The notes under the pieces are model-generated. The model did not search any database and was not told the origin of the DNA. It saw only the letters and a program-made list of their open reading frames with translations. Made by a program: the position numbers and the translations under genes. Below are positions 15,714 to 24,316 of a stretch of 64,000 nt of DNA, piece after piece. How positions within the stretch are numbered: position 1 is the first letter of the stretch; every line of letters begins with the position of its first letter. This stretch comes from CAYQQK01 sp964420065 (GTDB taxonomy: Bacteria > Bacillota > Dethiobacteria > DTU022): the NCBI GenBank assembly GCA_964420065.1, contig CAYQQK010000004.1, forward strand, positions 70,590-134,589, in the 5' to 3' direction.

Positions 15714-16118
15714 ATGCCCCGGAAACCGTTACGAATTCTGATCGGTAAAGTTGGACTGGACGGCCATGATCGCGGTGCCAAGGTGGTGGCCCGGGCCTTG
15801 CGCGAAGCGGGAATGGAGGTCATCTACACCGGCCTGCGTCAAACCCCGGAACAGGTTGTCGAAACATCTTTGCGGGAAAAGGTCCAACTGATCGGCCTCA
15901 GTATCCTTTCCGGGGCGCACATGCAGTTGCTACCGCCGGTGGTGGAGCTGTTGCGCCAACGGGAGGGGGGTGATATCCTGGTCATTGCGGGAGGAATTAT
16001 TCCCCCGGAAGATATGACGTATTTGAAAAGAACGGGTATCGCCGAAATTTTTACCCCCGGCACCTTTACCGGTGATATTATTGATTTTATCAAGCGGCAG
16101 TTTGGCTGTGGCTGGTAA
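15714..16118 (+). CDS. B12-binding small subunit of the acyl-CoA mutase
   Basis: 134 residues, a stand-alone cobalamin-binding domain. The base-off/His-on motif DxHxxG is present as DGHDRG near residues 17-22, with LSILSGAH and IAGGIIPPED later forming the nucleotide-tail pocket. Length and order match the C-terminal B12 domain of MCM, here encoded separately as in isobutyryl- and 2-hydroxyisobutyryl-CoA mutases and some thermophile MCMs. ATG 15714 follows AAGGGG; the upstream GTG at 15690 lacks a site. It lies 73 bp after the large subunit and is the last gene of the operon. No MeaB-type chaperone gene is in the window. Confidence 0.9.
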   Translation: MPRKPLRILIGKVGLDGHDRGAKVVARALREAGMEVIYTGLRQTPEQVVETSLREKVQLIGLSILSGAHMQLLPPVVELLRQREGGDILVIAGGIIPPEDMTYLKRTGIAEIFTPGTFTGDIIDFIKRQFGCGW

Positions 16119-16176
16119 AATGGGGTGGGCAATTAAACTTGCAATCTACACAGCACCGATCGGGCAGATCGAACGC

Positions 16177-16204
16177 TTGACAAAGGCTTTTTTTATGGTA
16201 AAAT
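16177..16204 (+). promoter_or_regulatory. promoter of the argCJBD leader
   Basis: A perfect TTGACA (-35) and TAAAAT (-10) with 16-bp spacing. Transcription would begin near 16211, at the 5' edge of the T-box leader. Confidence 0.8.
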
Positions 16205-16210
16205 CGTTCT

Positions 16211-16493
16211 ATATTGGAGAAAGCCCGTGAAGGGGAGAGTAGCCGACGGTGGCGGAAAAGCGATCCGGGGATGGTGTAAGCTCGGACCATGGACCGGCGG
16301 TGAAGCGCACCCCGGAGGCGACGGTTGAAGCCGGTTATGCTATTCACCGCTGCGTAGGCCGTTCCGGTACCCGCCGTTAACGGGACTGCCGCCCGTGCAA
16401 AGGGCGGTGGTATGAGGGGATCGCCGGCTGGCGGTCAATAAAAGGTGGTACCGCGAGAACAAACCTCTCGTCCTTTTGGACGGGGGTTTTTTT
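16211..16493 (+). ncRNA. T-box riboswitch leader of the arginine operon
   Basis: The T-box core AGGTGGTACCGCG is at 16443-16455, with TGGT pairing the uncharged tRNA end (discriminator A). It is followed by a terminator hairpin (16464-16486) and a T7 run (16487-16493); the antiterminator would use the T-box side. Stem I and the A-rich/stem III region fill 16215-16440. In the stem I 3' side the segment GTGAAGCGCACC (about 16300-16311) offers CGC, an arginine codon, as a plausible specifier, matching the downstream pathway. The specifier assignment was made by eye and is less certain than the T-box itself. Confidence 0.92.
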
Positions 16494-16547
16494 ATTGGAT
16501 CAAGGCGGGTAGCCGAAGCACCCCGCCGGTAGGAAAGGAGAATGCTT

Positions 16548-17588
16548 GTGATCACACCAATTGCTATTCTAGGGGCTACCGGTTACACCGGGTTGGAGTT
16601 GATCCGCCTGCTTAACGGGCACCCTGCTGTCGAAATCGCTTTTATCAGCTCGGAACGCTCGGCCGGGCTTCCGGTAAGCCGGGTTCATCCTCAGCTAACC
16701 GGGGTGGTGGATCAGATGCTTGAATCATTGGTACCGGACCGGATTCCATCCGGCATCAAACTGGCCTTCCTGGCCTTGCCCCACGGCAGTTCTGCTGCGG
16801 TGGTGCCGGAATTACTTTCGCGGGGGATCAGTGTGATCGATTTAAGCGCAGATTATCGCTTGAAGGACCCGGCCCTTTACGATCAATGGTACGGCCGTTC
16901 CCACCCCGCTCCCCGGTTGTTGAGCCGGGCCGTGTACGGGTTGCCCGAACTGTATGCCGGGGCGATCAAAGCGGCGGATCTGGTGGCAAACCCCGGTTGC
17001 TATTCTACTTCAGCCTTGTTGGCCCTGGCTCCGCTGGCGGCGCGGAGGCTGGTTGACTGGGGTAGCGTCGTGATCGATGCCAAGTCTGGCGTGTCCGGGG
17101 CCGGACGCACGCCGCGCCAGGCTTTCCATTTTCCCGATTGTACCGAAAATTTGAAAGCGTACCGGATTGAAAAACATCACCACATTCCTGAAATCGAACA
17201 GGAACTGGTCGCCCTGGCGCAAGAGGCGGTTACCATAACCTTTACACCTCACCTGGTGCCGATGGTGCGGGGGATCCTGAGCAGCGTCTACCTGCAGCAG
17301 AAATCAGCGCAAGCCCTGTCTCAGGAAGAACTTTACACGCTTTACGCCGAATTTTACAGCAACTGTCCTTTTGTACGATTACACCGGGAGGTGCTTCCGG
17401 AAACGCGGTTGGTACGGGGCAGCAATTTTTGCGATCTGGCCATACGTCGTGAAGAGCGGACCGGCCGGGTGATTATTTTTGCGGCAATCGACAACCTGGT
17501 CAAGGGCGCCTCGGGACAGGCGGTGCAGAACATGAACCTGATCCTGGGGCTGCCCCAGGAAACGGGGTTATCGCAGATCCCGGCTTGA
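16548..17588 (+). CDS. argC: N-acetyl-gamma-glutamyl-phosphate reductase
   Basis: 346 residues. It performs the NADPH-dependent reduction of N-acetylglutamyl phosphate to the semialdehyde, the third step of ornithine/arginine synthesis. AILGATGYTGLELIRLL is the nucleotide-binding motif and NPGCYSTSALLAL carries the active-site Cys; HHHIPEIEQEL is the conserved histidine stretch. GTG at 16548 sits 7 bases after AAGGAG; ATG 16542 is too close to that site. First gene of argCJBD, directly below the T-box. Confidence 0.93.
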   Translation: MITPIAILGATGYTGLELIRLLNGHPAVEIAFISSERSAGLPVSRVHPQLTGVVDQMLESLVPDRIPSGIKLAFLALPHGSSAAVVPELLSRGISVIDLSADYRLKDPALYDQWYGRSHPAPRLLSRAVYGLPELYAGAIKAADLVANPGCYSTSALLALAPLAARRLVDWGSVVIDAKSGVSGAGRTPRQAFHFPDCTENLKAYRIEKHHHIPEIEQELVALAQEAVTITFTPHLVPMVRGILSSVYLQQKSAQALSQEELYTLYAEFYSNCPFVRLHREVLPETRLVRGSNFCDLAIRREERTGRVIIFAAIDNLVKGASGQAVQNMNLILGLPQETGLSQIPA

Positions 17589-17620
17589 GCGGAACAATTG
17601 ATTGCAAGGAAAGGGTGCAG

Positions 17621-18850
17621 GTGAAAATGAAAAGCAAAGGCCGGGTCAGCCCGGTTTCGGACGGATCGATCACCACTGTGCCGGGTATCCGTGCCTCCGG
17701 AATCCACAGCGGTTTAAAAAAGGAAAAAGAAGACCTGGCACTGTTCTGTAGTGACACGGAGGCGGTGGCGGCTGGGGTTTTTACCCGCAACCTGGTCCAG
17801 GCTGCCCCGGTACTCCTCTGTCGCGAGCGGATCGGCCGGCCGGTTCGGGCCATCGTGGTCAACAGCGGCAATGCCAATGCCTGTACCGGGGAAGAGGGGA
17901 TGCGCAACGCCCGTGAAATGGCCCGGCTAACCGGGGAAGCTTTGGGGATAACACCGTCGCAAGTACTGGTTTGTTCCACCGGAGTGATCGGCCGGCAGTT
18001 GCCCATGCCGGTAGTCCGCGCCGGGATCGCCCACGCGGCTACGGCGCTTACCAGCGGGCAGGAGGGTGGCCGGGCTGCAGCCAGGGCCATTTTGACAACG
18101 GATTTGTTTTCCAAAGAAGCGGTTTACCGGGTTGACCTGCCCGGCGGATCAACGTTTTACCTGGCCGGCATGGCCAAGGGGGCGGGAATGATCGCACCCG
18201 ACATGGCAACCATGCTCGCCTTCCTTGTAACCGATGCCCAAATATCAAGCACTTTACTCGGGGCCTACTTCCGCCGGGCCGTGGACAACTCATTCAATCT
18301 GATCACCGTGGATGGTGACACCTCGACCAACGACAGTGCCATCATCCTCGCCAACGGTGTTTCCGGGCTCAAGATCGTCGCCGGTGAGCTCTCCGGGGAA
18401 CTGTTCCAGGAAGCTTTGCAACGAGTCTGTCTGGACCTGGCCGGTGCTATTGTTCGGGATGGAGAAGGAACGACCAAGGTCATTGCACTTACCATTAAAG
18501 GAGCCCCGGATCGCGAGGCCGCCCGGATTTTGGCGATGCGGGTCCTTAATTCGCCTCTGGTAAAGACATCCTTCTATGGCGAAGATGCCAACTGGGGACG
18601 CATTTTGAGCGCCCTTGGTACTGCCGGTATTCAATTTGATCCGTCACTGGTTGACATTTACCTCGGTTCGGTGCAGGTGGCGGCGGCCGGAGCGGAGATT
18701 TATTTCAGTGAAACGGCGGCCCGGGCGGTACTGAGCCGGAAGGAAATCCCGGTCGTGGTGGATCTTAAAGCGGGGGAAACCATTTTAACTGCCTGGGGGG
18801 CGGATTTAAGTCACGATTATGTTTCAATCAACAGTCATTATCGGAGCTAA
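17621..18850 (+). CDS. argJ: bifunctional ornithine acetyltransferase/N-acetylglutamate synthase
   Basis: About 409 residues. ArgJ recycles the acetyl group from N-acetylornithine to glutamate and may also use acetyl-CoA. The precursor self-cleaves before Thr in KGAGMIAPDMATMLAF, giving alpha and beta chains. NSGNANACTG and GEDANWGRI are further family blocks. The start is probably GTG 17621 or ATG 17627, both just after AAGGAAAGGG; the frame also extends to a TTG overlapping the argC stop. Having argJ rather than argE plus argA gives a cyclic pathway. Confidence 0.93.
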   Translation: MKMKSKGRVSPVSDGSITTVPGIRASGIHSGLKKEKEDLALFCSDTEAVAAGVFTRNLVQAAPVLLCRERIGRPVRAIVVNSGNANACTGEEGMRNAREMARLTGEALGITPSQVLVCSTGVIGRQLPMPVVRAGIAHAATALTSGQEGGRAAARAILTTDLFSKEAVYRVDLPGGSTFYLAGMAKGAGMIAPDMATMLAFLVTDAQISSTLLGAYFRRAVDNSFNLITVDGDTSTNDSAIILANGVSGLKIVAGELSGELFQEALQRVCLDLAGAIVRDGEGTTKVIALTIKGAPDREAARILAMRVLNSPLVKTSFYGEDANWGRILSALGTAGIQFDPSLVDIYLGSVQVAAAGAEIYFSETAARAVLSRKEIPVVVDLKAGETILTAWGADLSHDYVSINSHYRS

Positions 18851-18874
18851 TTCAAGCGGGGGTGGGCGGACAGC

Positions 18875-19777
18875 ATGAACGCAGCGATGTCGGAGCTGGT
18901 AAACAAGGCGGAAATTCTGGTGGAGGCTCTACCGTACATTCGCTCCTTCGCCGGTCATTATTTTGTGATCAAATATGGCGGGCAGGCCATGGTCAATGAG
19001 GCACTAAAAGCTGCCGTAACCGTGGATCTCGTTTTGCTGAAATATATCGGGATCAAACCGATCCTGGTGCATGGCGGGGGTAGCGAGATCAATCGGATGA
19101 TGGAAATGTTGGGCAAAAAGCCGCATTTTGTGAACGGCTTGCGCGTGACCGACGACGAAACCATGGAGATCGTTGAAATGGTGCTCCAGGGTAAAGTTAA
19201 TCGCCAGATTGTCGGCCTGATCAACCAGGGAGGGGGTAAGGCGGTGGGTCTTAGCGGCAGGGATGCCGGACTTTTTCAGGCGCGGCGCAAGGGGCTGCAG
19301 CCGGTGCCCGGGGGAGAACCCGACAAACGGGTAGATCTGGGACGGGTCGGCGAAATTACCACGGTGGATCCTGAACTGATCTATCACCTCTCCGACAACG
19401 GTTATATTCCCGTTGTTTCGTGCATCGCCCAGGGACCGGTTGGGGAAAGCCTGAATGTCAATGCCGACCATGTTGCCGCAGCCCTGGCCGTGGCGTTGCA
19501 GGCAAAAAAACTGCTTCTACTGACCGATGTCGAGGGGATCTATCGCACCGGGGAGGGTTCCGGACGAGTTTTCCTTTCGTCCTTGCGAGAAGCGGAAGCA
19601 CGGCAGATGATCGCGAGCGGCGTCATTAACGGGGGGATGATTCCCAAGGTCGAGTCCTGTTTGGATGCGCTGGCCGAGGGAGTATCACGGACCCACATTA
19701 TTGACGGACGGGTACCCCATTCCATGCTCCTTGAAGTCTTTACCGACCGGGGCGTTGGGACCATGGTCACCCGGTAA
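18875..19777 (+). CDS. argB: acetylglutamate kinase
   Basis: 300 residues, amino-acid kinase fold. It phosphorylates N-acetylglutamate, the committed step and usual site of arginine feedback. Visible are VIKYGGQAM (ATP/phosphate Lys), ILVHGGGSEINRMM, the NVNADHVAAALAVAL nucleotide region and GGMIPKVESCLDAL near the C terminus. The N-terminal helix LVNKAEILVEALPYIRSFAGH resembles that of hexameric, arginine-inhibited kinases, so feedback inhibition is likely. It lies 24 bp after argJ. Confidence 0.94.
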   Translation: MNAAMSELVNKAEILVEALPYIRSFAGHYFVIKYGGQAMVNEALKAAVTVDLVLLKYIGIKPILVHGGGSEINRMMEMLGKKPHFVNGLRVTDDETMEIVEMVLQGKVNRQIVGLINQGGGKAVGLSGRDAGLFQARRKGLQPVPGGEPDKRVDLGRVGEITTVDPELIYHLSDNGYIPVVSCIAQGPVGESLNVNADHVAAALAVALQAKKLLLLTDVEGIYRTGEGSGRVFLSSLREAEARQMIASGVINGGMIPKVESCLDALAEGVSRTHIIDGRVPHSMLLEVFTDRGVGTMVTR

Positions 19778-19854
19778 AACGGGCGGGCGGGGCAAAGCGG
19801 TAATATCGAGAAAGGTTTTCAAGGAAAACAGAAAAGAAAGAAGGGAAGACGATC

Positions 19855-21069
19855 ATGCCTGCCACGGAAAAATTGGAATCCCGTTACATCGTGAATACGT
19901 ATAACCGCCGGCCCGGGATCAACCTGGCGGTGGACCGGGGCAAAGGTTCTTTTATCTGGGACGAAAAAAACCGCCGCTACCTTGACCTGGTGGGGGGGTT
20001 GGCAGTAAATGTAATCGGCCACTGTCACCCGGCGGTGGTGGAGGCGGTCCAGGATCAGGTGGCGCGCCTGATTCATACCTCGAACCTTTACTACACCGTT
20101 CCCCAGGTCCGTTTGGCAAAGCTCCTGGTCGAAAACTCGGCCGGGGATCGGGTTTTTTTCGGCAACAGCGGGGCCGAAGCCAATGAAGCGGCAATCAAGA
20201 TCACCCGCAAGTATAACCGTGCCCGGGGGCAAAACCGCTACAAAATTATCACTGCTTACCGTTCTTTTCACGGGCGGACCCTCGCGACCGTAACCGCGAC
20301 CGGCCAGACCAGGTACCAGCAAGGGTTTGAACCGCTGATGGAGGGTTTCGCCTACGCTCAATTCAACGATCTCGATTCTTTTGCCGCCCTGGTCGACCAG
20401 GAAACCGCTGCGATCATGATCGAGCCGGTGCAAGGTGAGGGCGGGGTTTATGTAGCCGGGGAGGATTTCATGCATGGGTTACGCGAACTGTGTGACCGCG
20501 AAGGGCTGCTCCTCATTTTTGATGAGGTCCAGTGCGGCATGGGACGGACGGGTTGGTTATGGGCCTACGAGCGTTTTGGTGTGGAACCCGATCTATTGAC
20601 CACGGCCAAGGGCCTGGGCGGGGGGCTGCCGATCGGGGTGATGCTGGCCCGAGAGGAGATTGCCGCCGCTTTCAAACCCGGTGACCATGCTTCAACCTTC
20701 GGCGGCAACCCGGTTGCATGTCATGCCGCCTGCGCGGTATTGCAGGTGCTGTTGGAAACGGGTTTTCTTGAAGAAGTGCGCGCGAAGGGACTTCTTTGGG
20801 AAAAAGAAATAAATCGCTTTGTCCGGCTTTTCCCGGATCTAATTTTGGAAGGACGGGGTATAGGCCTGATCTCCGCTCTGGATTTGCACCGGCCGGTTGC
20901 CGTAGCAGTACAGCAGCATTGTCAGAAGGCAGGGGTACTTGTTAACGCCATCAGCGAGTCCATTCTGCGCTTTTTACCGCCGCTCACAATCACTGTCGCG
21001 GAAATGGAATTGGGCTTGCAGGCCCTGGAGGATGCATTACGAGAAGCGGCGGCCGGTAAAACGGTATAG
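19855..21069 (+). CDS. argD: acetylornithine aminotransferase
   Basis: 404 residues, class III PLP aminotransferase converting N-acetylglutamate semialdehyde to N-acetylornithine. Motifs are FGNSGAEANEAAIKITRKY, EPVQGEGGVYV, LIFDEVQCGMGRTG and the PLP lysine in TTAKGLGGGLPIG. It ends the argCJBD operon. Comparison with the aminotransferase half of the fusion gene at 1284-3938 shows the same fold with clearly different sequence, so that gene is not a duplicate arginine enzyme. Confidence 0.93.
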   Translation: MPATEKLESRYIVNTYNRRPGINLAVDRGKGSFIWDEKNRRYLDLVGGLAVNVIGHCHPAVVEAVQDQVARLIHTSNLYYTVPQVRLAKLLVENSAGDRVFFGNSGAEANEAAIKITRKYNRARGQNRYKIITAYRSFHGRTLATVTATGQTRYQQGFEPLMEGFAYAQFNDLDSFAALVDQETAAIMIEPVQGEGGVYVAGEDFMHGLRELCDREGLLLIFDEVQCGMGRTGWLWAYERFGVEPDLLTTAKGLGGGLPIGVMLAREEIAAAFKPGDHASTFGGNPVACHAACAVLQVLLETGFLEEVRAKGLLWEKEINRFVRLFPDLILEGRGIGLISALDLHRPVAVAVQQHCQKAGVLVNAISESILRFLPPLTITVAEMELGLQALEDALREAAAGKTV

Positions 21070-21098
21070 GCGGGGGGGCGGAACCCCGCCCCCCCGCC
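21069..21098. terminator. very GC-rich hairpin after argD
   Basis: A 13-bp stem of GGCGGGGGGGCGG against its complement with a 4-base loop, starting at the argD stop. There is no T-run on either strand, so it is a putative boundary between the two convergent genes rather than a classical terminator. Confidence 0.5.
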
Positions 21099-21123
21099 GG
21101 GGTATGCTTTCATCCTTGGCACG

Positions 21124-21609
21124 TTATATCGCCCGGAGAGCAAAGATAAACCAGGCCAGCATGATCAGTTCCAGGAATAGTTTCAACGGAATCCCCCCCA
21201 AAAATCCGATGACGGCCCCGAGGCCGGAGCGCCATGCCTGTTCCGGATGGCGGCCAAAAAATAGTTCGGCCAGAAAAGCACCGGCAAATGGACCGATCAG
21301 CAGGCCGGGCAAGTTGAAAAGAATCACACCCGCCACCAGCCCCAGCGCCGCCCCTACCGGGGCCGCCTTCGACCCGCCGCTGTAACGGCTGCCCAGAGCG
21401 GTGGCCAGGTAATCGATTCCCATCACGGCGGCCACGATCAGGCCCTGGCCGGCAAAAAACCTGATGGGAAGACCCTGAAAATCGGTGATCAGGCCGTAAA
21501 ACAGCATGCCCGCCCAGATCAGGGGCGCTCCGGGGATAACCGGAAGCAGGGTACCGGCCAGGCCAAGCAAAAAGCAGGCAACAGCAACGACAACAGCCAG
21601 AATATCCAT
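21124..21609 (-). CDS. DUF456 family membrane protein
   Basis: 161 residues with four to five hydrophobic segments. The glycine/proline-rich LAGTLLPVIPGAPLIWAGMLFYG and a central GSRYSGGSKAAPVGAALG loop are typical of DUF456 proteins, whose function is unknown. The ATG at 21609 was preferred over a 23-codon extension because the hydrophobic domain begins there and a G-rich site precedes it. It is convergent with argD and divergent from the nucleotidyltransferase. Confidence 0.8.
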   Translation of the reverse strand: MDILAVVVAVACFLLGLAGTLLPVIPGAPLIWAGMLFYGLITDFQGLPIRFFAGQGLIVAAVMGIDYLATALGSRYSGGSKAAPVGAALGLVAGVILFNLPGLLIGPFAGAFLAELFFGRHPEQAWRSGLGAVIGFLGGIPLKLFLELIMLAWFIFALRAI

Positions 21610-21690
21610 CCCATTTCCCCCCGGCGGTGGCAAAAACCCTACCTTTTCGATCATAGTCATTTGCCGTGCGCGGTTCAAGCCCCTGTTACA

Positions 21691-21699
21691 TGGTATAAT
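21691..21699 (+). promoter_or_regulatory. extended -10 promoter for the nucleotidyltransferase gene
   Basis: TGGTATAAT is an extended -10 element with a perfect TATAAT, 36 bp before the start codon. No good -35 box is present, as is usual for this promoter type. Confidence 0.6.
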
Positions 21700-21734
21700 C
21701 TTCGTAGAGAAAAGTTCGAAGGGAGAGGACTTTG

Positions 21735-22805
21735 ATGCGGGCCATGGTTCTGGCCGCCGGGCTGGGGACCCGTCTGCGGCCGTTAACCAATTATGTTTCC
21801 AAGCCGATGGTCCAAATGGCCGGAAAACCCTGTCTAGAACATACCCTGTCCCTGTTGCACAAGTATGGTTTTAAAGACCTGGTAATCAACCTGCACTACA
21901 AACCGGAGCTGATCCGGGAATATTTCCGGTCCGGGCGAGATTTTGGGATACGCATTACTTATTCCCTGGAAAAAGAGCTCCTGGGTACGGCCGGGGGCAT
22001 GAAAAAGGTGGAGCCCTTTTTCGGTGGCAAAACAGTCCTGGTGATCAGCGGCGATGCCTTGACCGATCTGAACCTTCTGCAGTTCTACCGTTTCCATAAA
22101 GAGAAGGGTGCGCTGGCTACGCTGGCTTTAAAAGAAGTAGCCGATCCGACCAAATATGGTGTGGTCATGTTGACTGAGCGGAAGGCAATTACGGTTTTTC
22201 AGGAAAAACCTGTCGCGGGTCAAGCAATCAGCAACCTGGCCAACACCGGAATTTACCTTTTTGAACCTGCCATTTTCAAATATATTCCCGTGGATGCCTT
22301 TTCGGATTTTGGACGACAAATATTCCCACTTTTGCTTGAACGGGGCGAAACGGTGATGGGGTACCCCATGCGCGAATATTGGTGCGACATCGGTGATCTT
22401 GCCGTATACCGGGAGGCGCACTACGACATGCTGACCGGCCTGGTTGAAGTGGTGATTCCCGGGAAGCGGTTTGAATCGAATATCTGGCTGGGCCGGCGCC
22501 CCGATATTCATCCCAAAGCTACCATTGTCGGACCGGTGATTATCGGGGATGATTGCGTGATCGAGAAGAAGGCGCAGGTTTTTGGGCCCGTGGCCCTGGG
22601 CCGGAAAACTGTAGTGGGTGAAGGTGCGGTAATCAAACGGGGTATTTACTGGGACGGCGCCCGGATCGGCCGCGGGGCCCACCTGGTTGACTGTATCGCC
22701 GGGGAAAACTGTCGCGTGGCGGGAGGCCTGTTTCTGGAGGAAAAGGTGCTGGAAGGAGAGTTTTTACGCGGGATAGACCAAAGCGCCGCCACAAAAACCC
22801 GTTAA
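21735..22805 (+). CDS. NDP-sugar pyrophosphorylase (nucleotidyltransferase with left-handed beta-helix)
   Basis: 356 residues. The N-terminal nucleotidyltransferase domain has AMVLAAGLGTRLRPLT, KPMVQMAGKP and SGDALTDLNL; the C-terminal third is a hexapeptide beta-helix (HPKATIVGPVIIGDDCVI and following turns). This architecture belongs to mannose-1-phosphate guanylyltransferase/glucose-1-phosphate nucleotidyltransferase-like enzymes that make activated sugars for cell-surface polysaccharides. The sugar and nucleotide cannot be assigned. No glycan cluster surrounds it, which leaves its pathway open. Confidence 0.88.
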   Translation: MRAMVLAAGLGTRLRPLTNYVSKPMVQMAGKPCLEHTLSLLHKYGFKDLVINLHYKPELIREYFRSGRDFGIRITYSLEKELLGTAGGMKKVEPFFGGKTVLVISGDALTDLNLLQFYRFHKEKGALATLALKEVADPTKYGVVMLTERKAITVFQEKPVAGQAISNLANTGIYLFEPAIFKYIPVDAFSDFGRQIFPLLLERGETVMGYPMREYWCDIGDLAVYREAHYDMLTGLVEVVIPGKRFESNIWLGRRPDIHPKATIVGPVIIGDDCVIEKKAQVFGPVALGRKTVVGEGAVIKRGIYWDGARIGRGAHLVDCIAGENCRVAGGLFLEEKVLEGEFLRGIDQSAATKTR

Positions 22806-22879
22806 AAAGGCAAGCAAGGGGCAGCAGCAGCATAAATATTGATCAAGACGAGTTTTTTATTTACCCGGGAGGGGTTTTG

Positions 22880-23296
22880 ATGCGTGTTGTTGCCGCCTGC
22901 ACCGCGACGGTATTGCTGGCCGGCTTGTTCTCCCTCGTGGTGTTGCTGCAGGGCTGTTTTCTCCACCGGGATTTGGATCCGCAGGCGACCCCCGCCGGCG
23001 TGGTGGAGAACTTTTTTCAGGCTTTTCAGGAAAAAGATTTTGAGAAGATGCTCAACTTGCACCTGGAACGGAACCTGAGCCCGGAGGATCGGGATTTCCT
23101 GGAGCGACTGGCTGAACTGGTAGAAATAACGAGTGTTACCGTGACCGGGGTAGAGCAGCTCGGCCCGGACGAAGCTCTGGTCAACGTTGAGATCGCCCTG
23201 GTTATTTTCGGGCGGGAAAGCACCGAGAACGGGCTTTACCGGGTGATCTGCCGTAACGGGACCTGGTCCATGGCCGGGGAACCGGTTTTGCCTTGA
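22880..23296 (+). CDS. predicted lipoprotein, DUF4878/SnoaL-like
   Basis: 138 residues with an N-terminal hydrophobic segment ending in the lipobox LLQGC, so probably lipid-anchored outside the membrane. The mature part begins with TPAGVVENFFQAFQEKDFEKML, the helix pattern seen in DUF4878/NTF2-like (cystatin-like) lipoproteins, followed by four strands. A GGGAGGGG site precedes the ATG. The role is unknown. It stands 74 bp after the nucleotidyltransferase gene and has its own good ribosome site. Confidence 0.75.
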   Translation: MRVVAACTATVLLAGLFSLVVLLQGCFLHRDLDPQATPAGVVENFFQAFQEKDFEKMLNLHLERNLSPEDRDFLERLAELVEITSVTVTGVEQLGPDEALVNVEIALVIFGRESTENGLYRVICRNGTWSMAGEPVLP

Positions 23297-23379
23297 CCAC
23301 TGCCGTTTCTGCCAGGAGCTACCCTCTTCGGTCCTTTCGCGGGCCGGTTATGCTTGTGACACGCCGCCGCGCACGGCGG

Positions 23380-23408
23380 TTGAGTTTGACTGCCCGTTGG
23401 GGTATACT
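23380..23408 (+). promoter_or_regulatory. promoter of the bifunctional nuclease gene
   Basis: TTGAGT and TATACT with 17-bp spacing, 35 bp before the start codon. It marks a new transcription unit after the lipoprotein gene. Confidence 0.6.
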
Positions 23409-23442
23409 GAGCTTAAGGTGCCGGGTGGAAAGAGGGTGTGCC

Positions 23443-23913
23443 ATGATACCGGTAAAGGTAAGGGATGTTGTTCTGGATCAGGTCCAGAACCCTCTTTTAC
23501 TGCTGGTGGATCTTGAAGAGACCATGGTTTTACCGATCGGCATCGGTTTTTGGGAGGCCCAGGCGATCATTCTCAAATTGCAAGGCCATATTACTCCCCG
23601 GCCGATGACCCATGATCTGTTCAAATCCTTCTGTGGCCACCTCGGGGTGAAGGTCCAAAAAGTAGTGATCTGCAACATCAAAGAAAGCACTTTTTTTGCC
23701 GAAATCGGTTTGAAGAATACGGATGGTCATGAAATTGTGCTTGATGCCCGTCCCAGTGATGCGGTGGCCCTGGCCCTGACGGTGGGTTGTCCGATCTTCA
23801 TGGCCCGCAAAGTTGTTCCCTATACCGTATCGATCAAGGATCTGGTAACCGCGCAGGAGGATGATCCCGATCAGTTCGGGGAACCCGATGAGGGTGGGCC
23901 GCACCTGCACTGA
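23443..23913 (+). CDS. bifunctional nuclease family protein (BFN, DUF151)
   Basis: 156 residues. The sequence LPIGIGFWEAQAI, then DGHEIVLDARPSDAVALALTVGCPIF, is the signature of the BFN/DUF151 family, whose plant and thermophile members have nuclease activity. The C-terminal acidic/histidine tail is variable. The ATG at 23443 is preferred because the upstream extension is arginine-rich and unlike the family. It stands alone with its own promoter, and a DUF503 gene follows 27 bp downstream. Confidence 0.88.
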   Translation: MIPVKVRDVVLDQVQNPLLLLVDLEETMVLPIGIGFWEAQAIILKLQGHITPRPMTHDLFKSFCGHLGVKVQKVVICNIKESTFFAEIGLKNTDGHEIVLDARPSDAVALALTVGCPIFMARKVVPYTVSIKDLVTAQEDDPDQFGEPDEGGPHLH

Positions 23914-23940
23914 ACCGGACGGGTTGCGGGGGGTGCCGCC

Positions 23941-24222
23941 ATGCGCGTAGCCATTTTGAAACTGGATCTGCACCTGCCGGAAGCCGGATCCCTGAAAAAT
24001 AAGCGGCGGATCTTGCAGGGACTGATCCGGCGCCTGCGGAATCGGTTCAACCTTTCGGTAAGCGAGGTCAAATTTCAGGATTACTGGCAGCGTTCCCAAC
24101 TCGGCCTGGCCATCGTTTGCACCAGTGAAACCACGGCCCGGCAGGCGTCTCAACGAATTCTGTCCTATATTGAAGAGAAGGAGCAGCTCGAAGTTATCGG
24201 TTATTGTGTGGATATTGTATAA
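23941..24222 (+). CDS. DUF503 (YlxP-like) protein
   Basis: 93 residues matching the DUF503/YlxP family: LHLPEAGSLKNKRRILQGLIRRLRNRFNLSV and the YIEEKEQLEV end. In Bacillus ylxP lies in the nusA-infB-rbfA region and is linked to ribosome assembly; here it is away from that locus. Its function remains unassigned. It probably shares a transcript with the preceding nuclease-family gene. Confidence 0.88.
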   Translation: MRVAILKLDLHLPEAGSLKNKRRILQGLIRRLRNRFNLSVSEVKFQDYWQRSQLGLAIVCTSETTARQASQRILSYIEEKEQLEVIGYCVDIV

Positions 24223-24316
24223 GGGGACCGGGATCACGGCCCCTTACTTGCTTTTTAAATCTCCCCATGTTCCATGGTGCTTCTGTTTTACCCCGTGCCG
24301 GGAGGACGATGCAGGA

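Noticed and set aside
5752..16118. A single pathway: cyanohydrin nitrilase to 2-hydroxyisobutyrate, then acyl-CoA ligase and 2-hydroxyisobutyryl-CoA mutase
   Set aside because: The mutase keeps Arg at position 207, while hydroxyisobutyryl- and isobutyryl-CoA mutases have Gln there, and the hydroxyl-binding Asp of the former is not present. The two gene sets are also separated by terminators and a tRNA.
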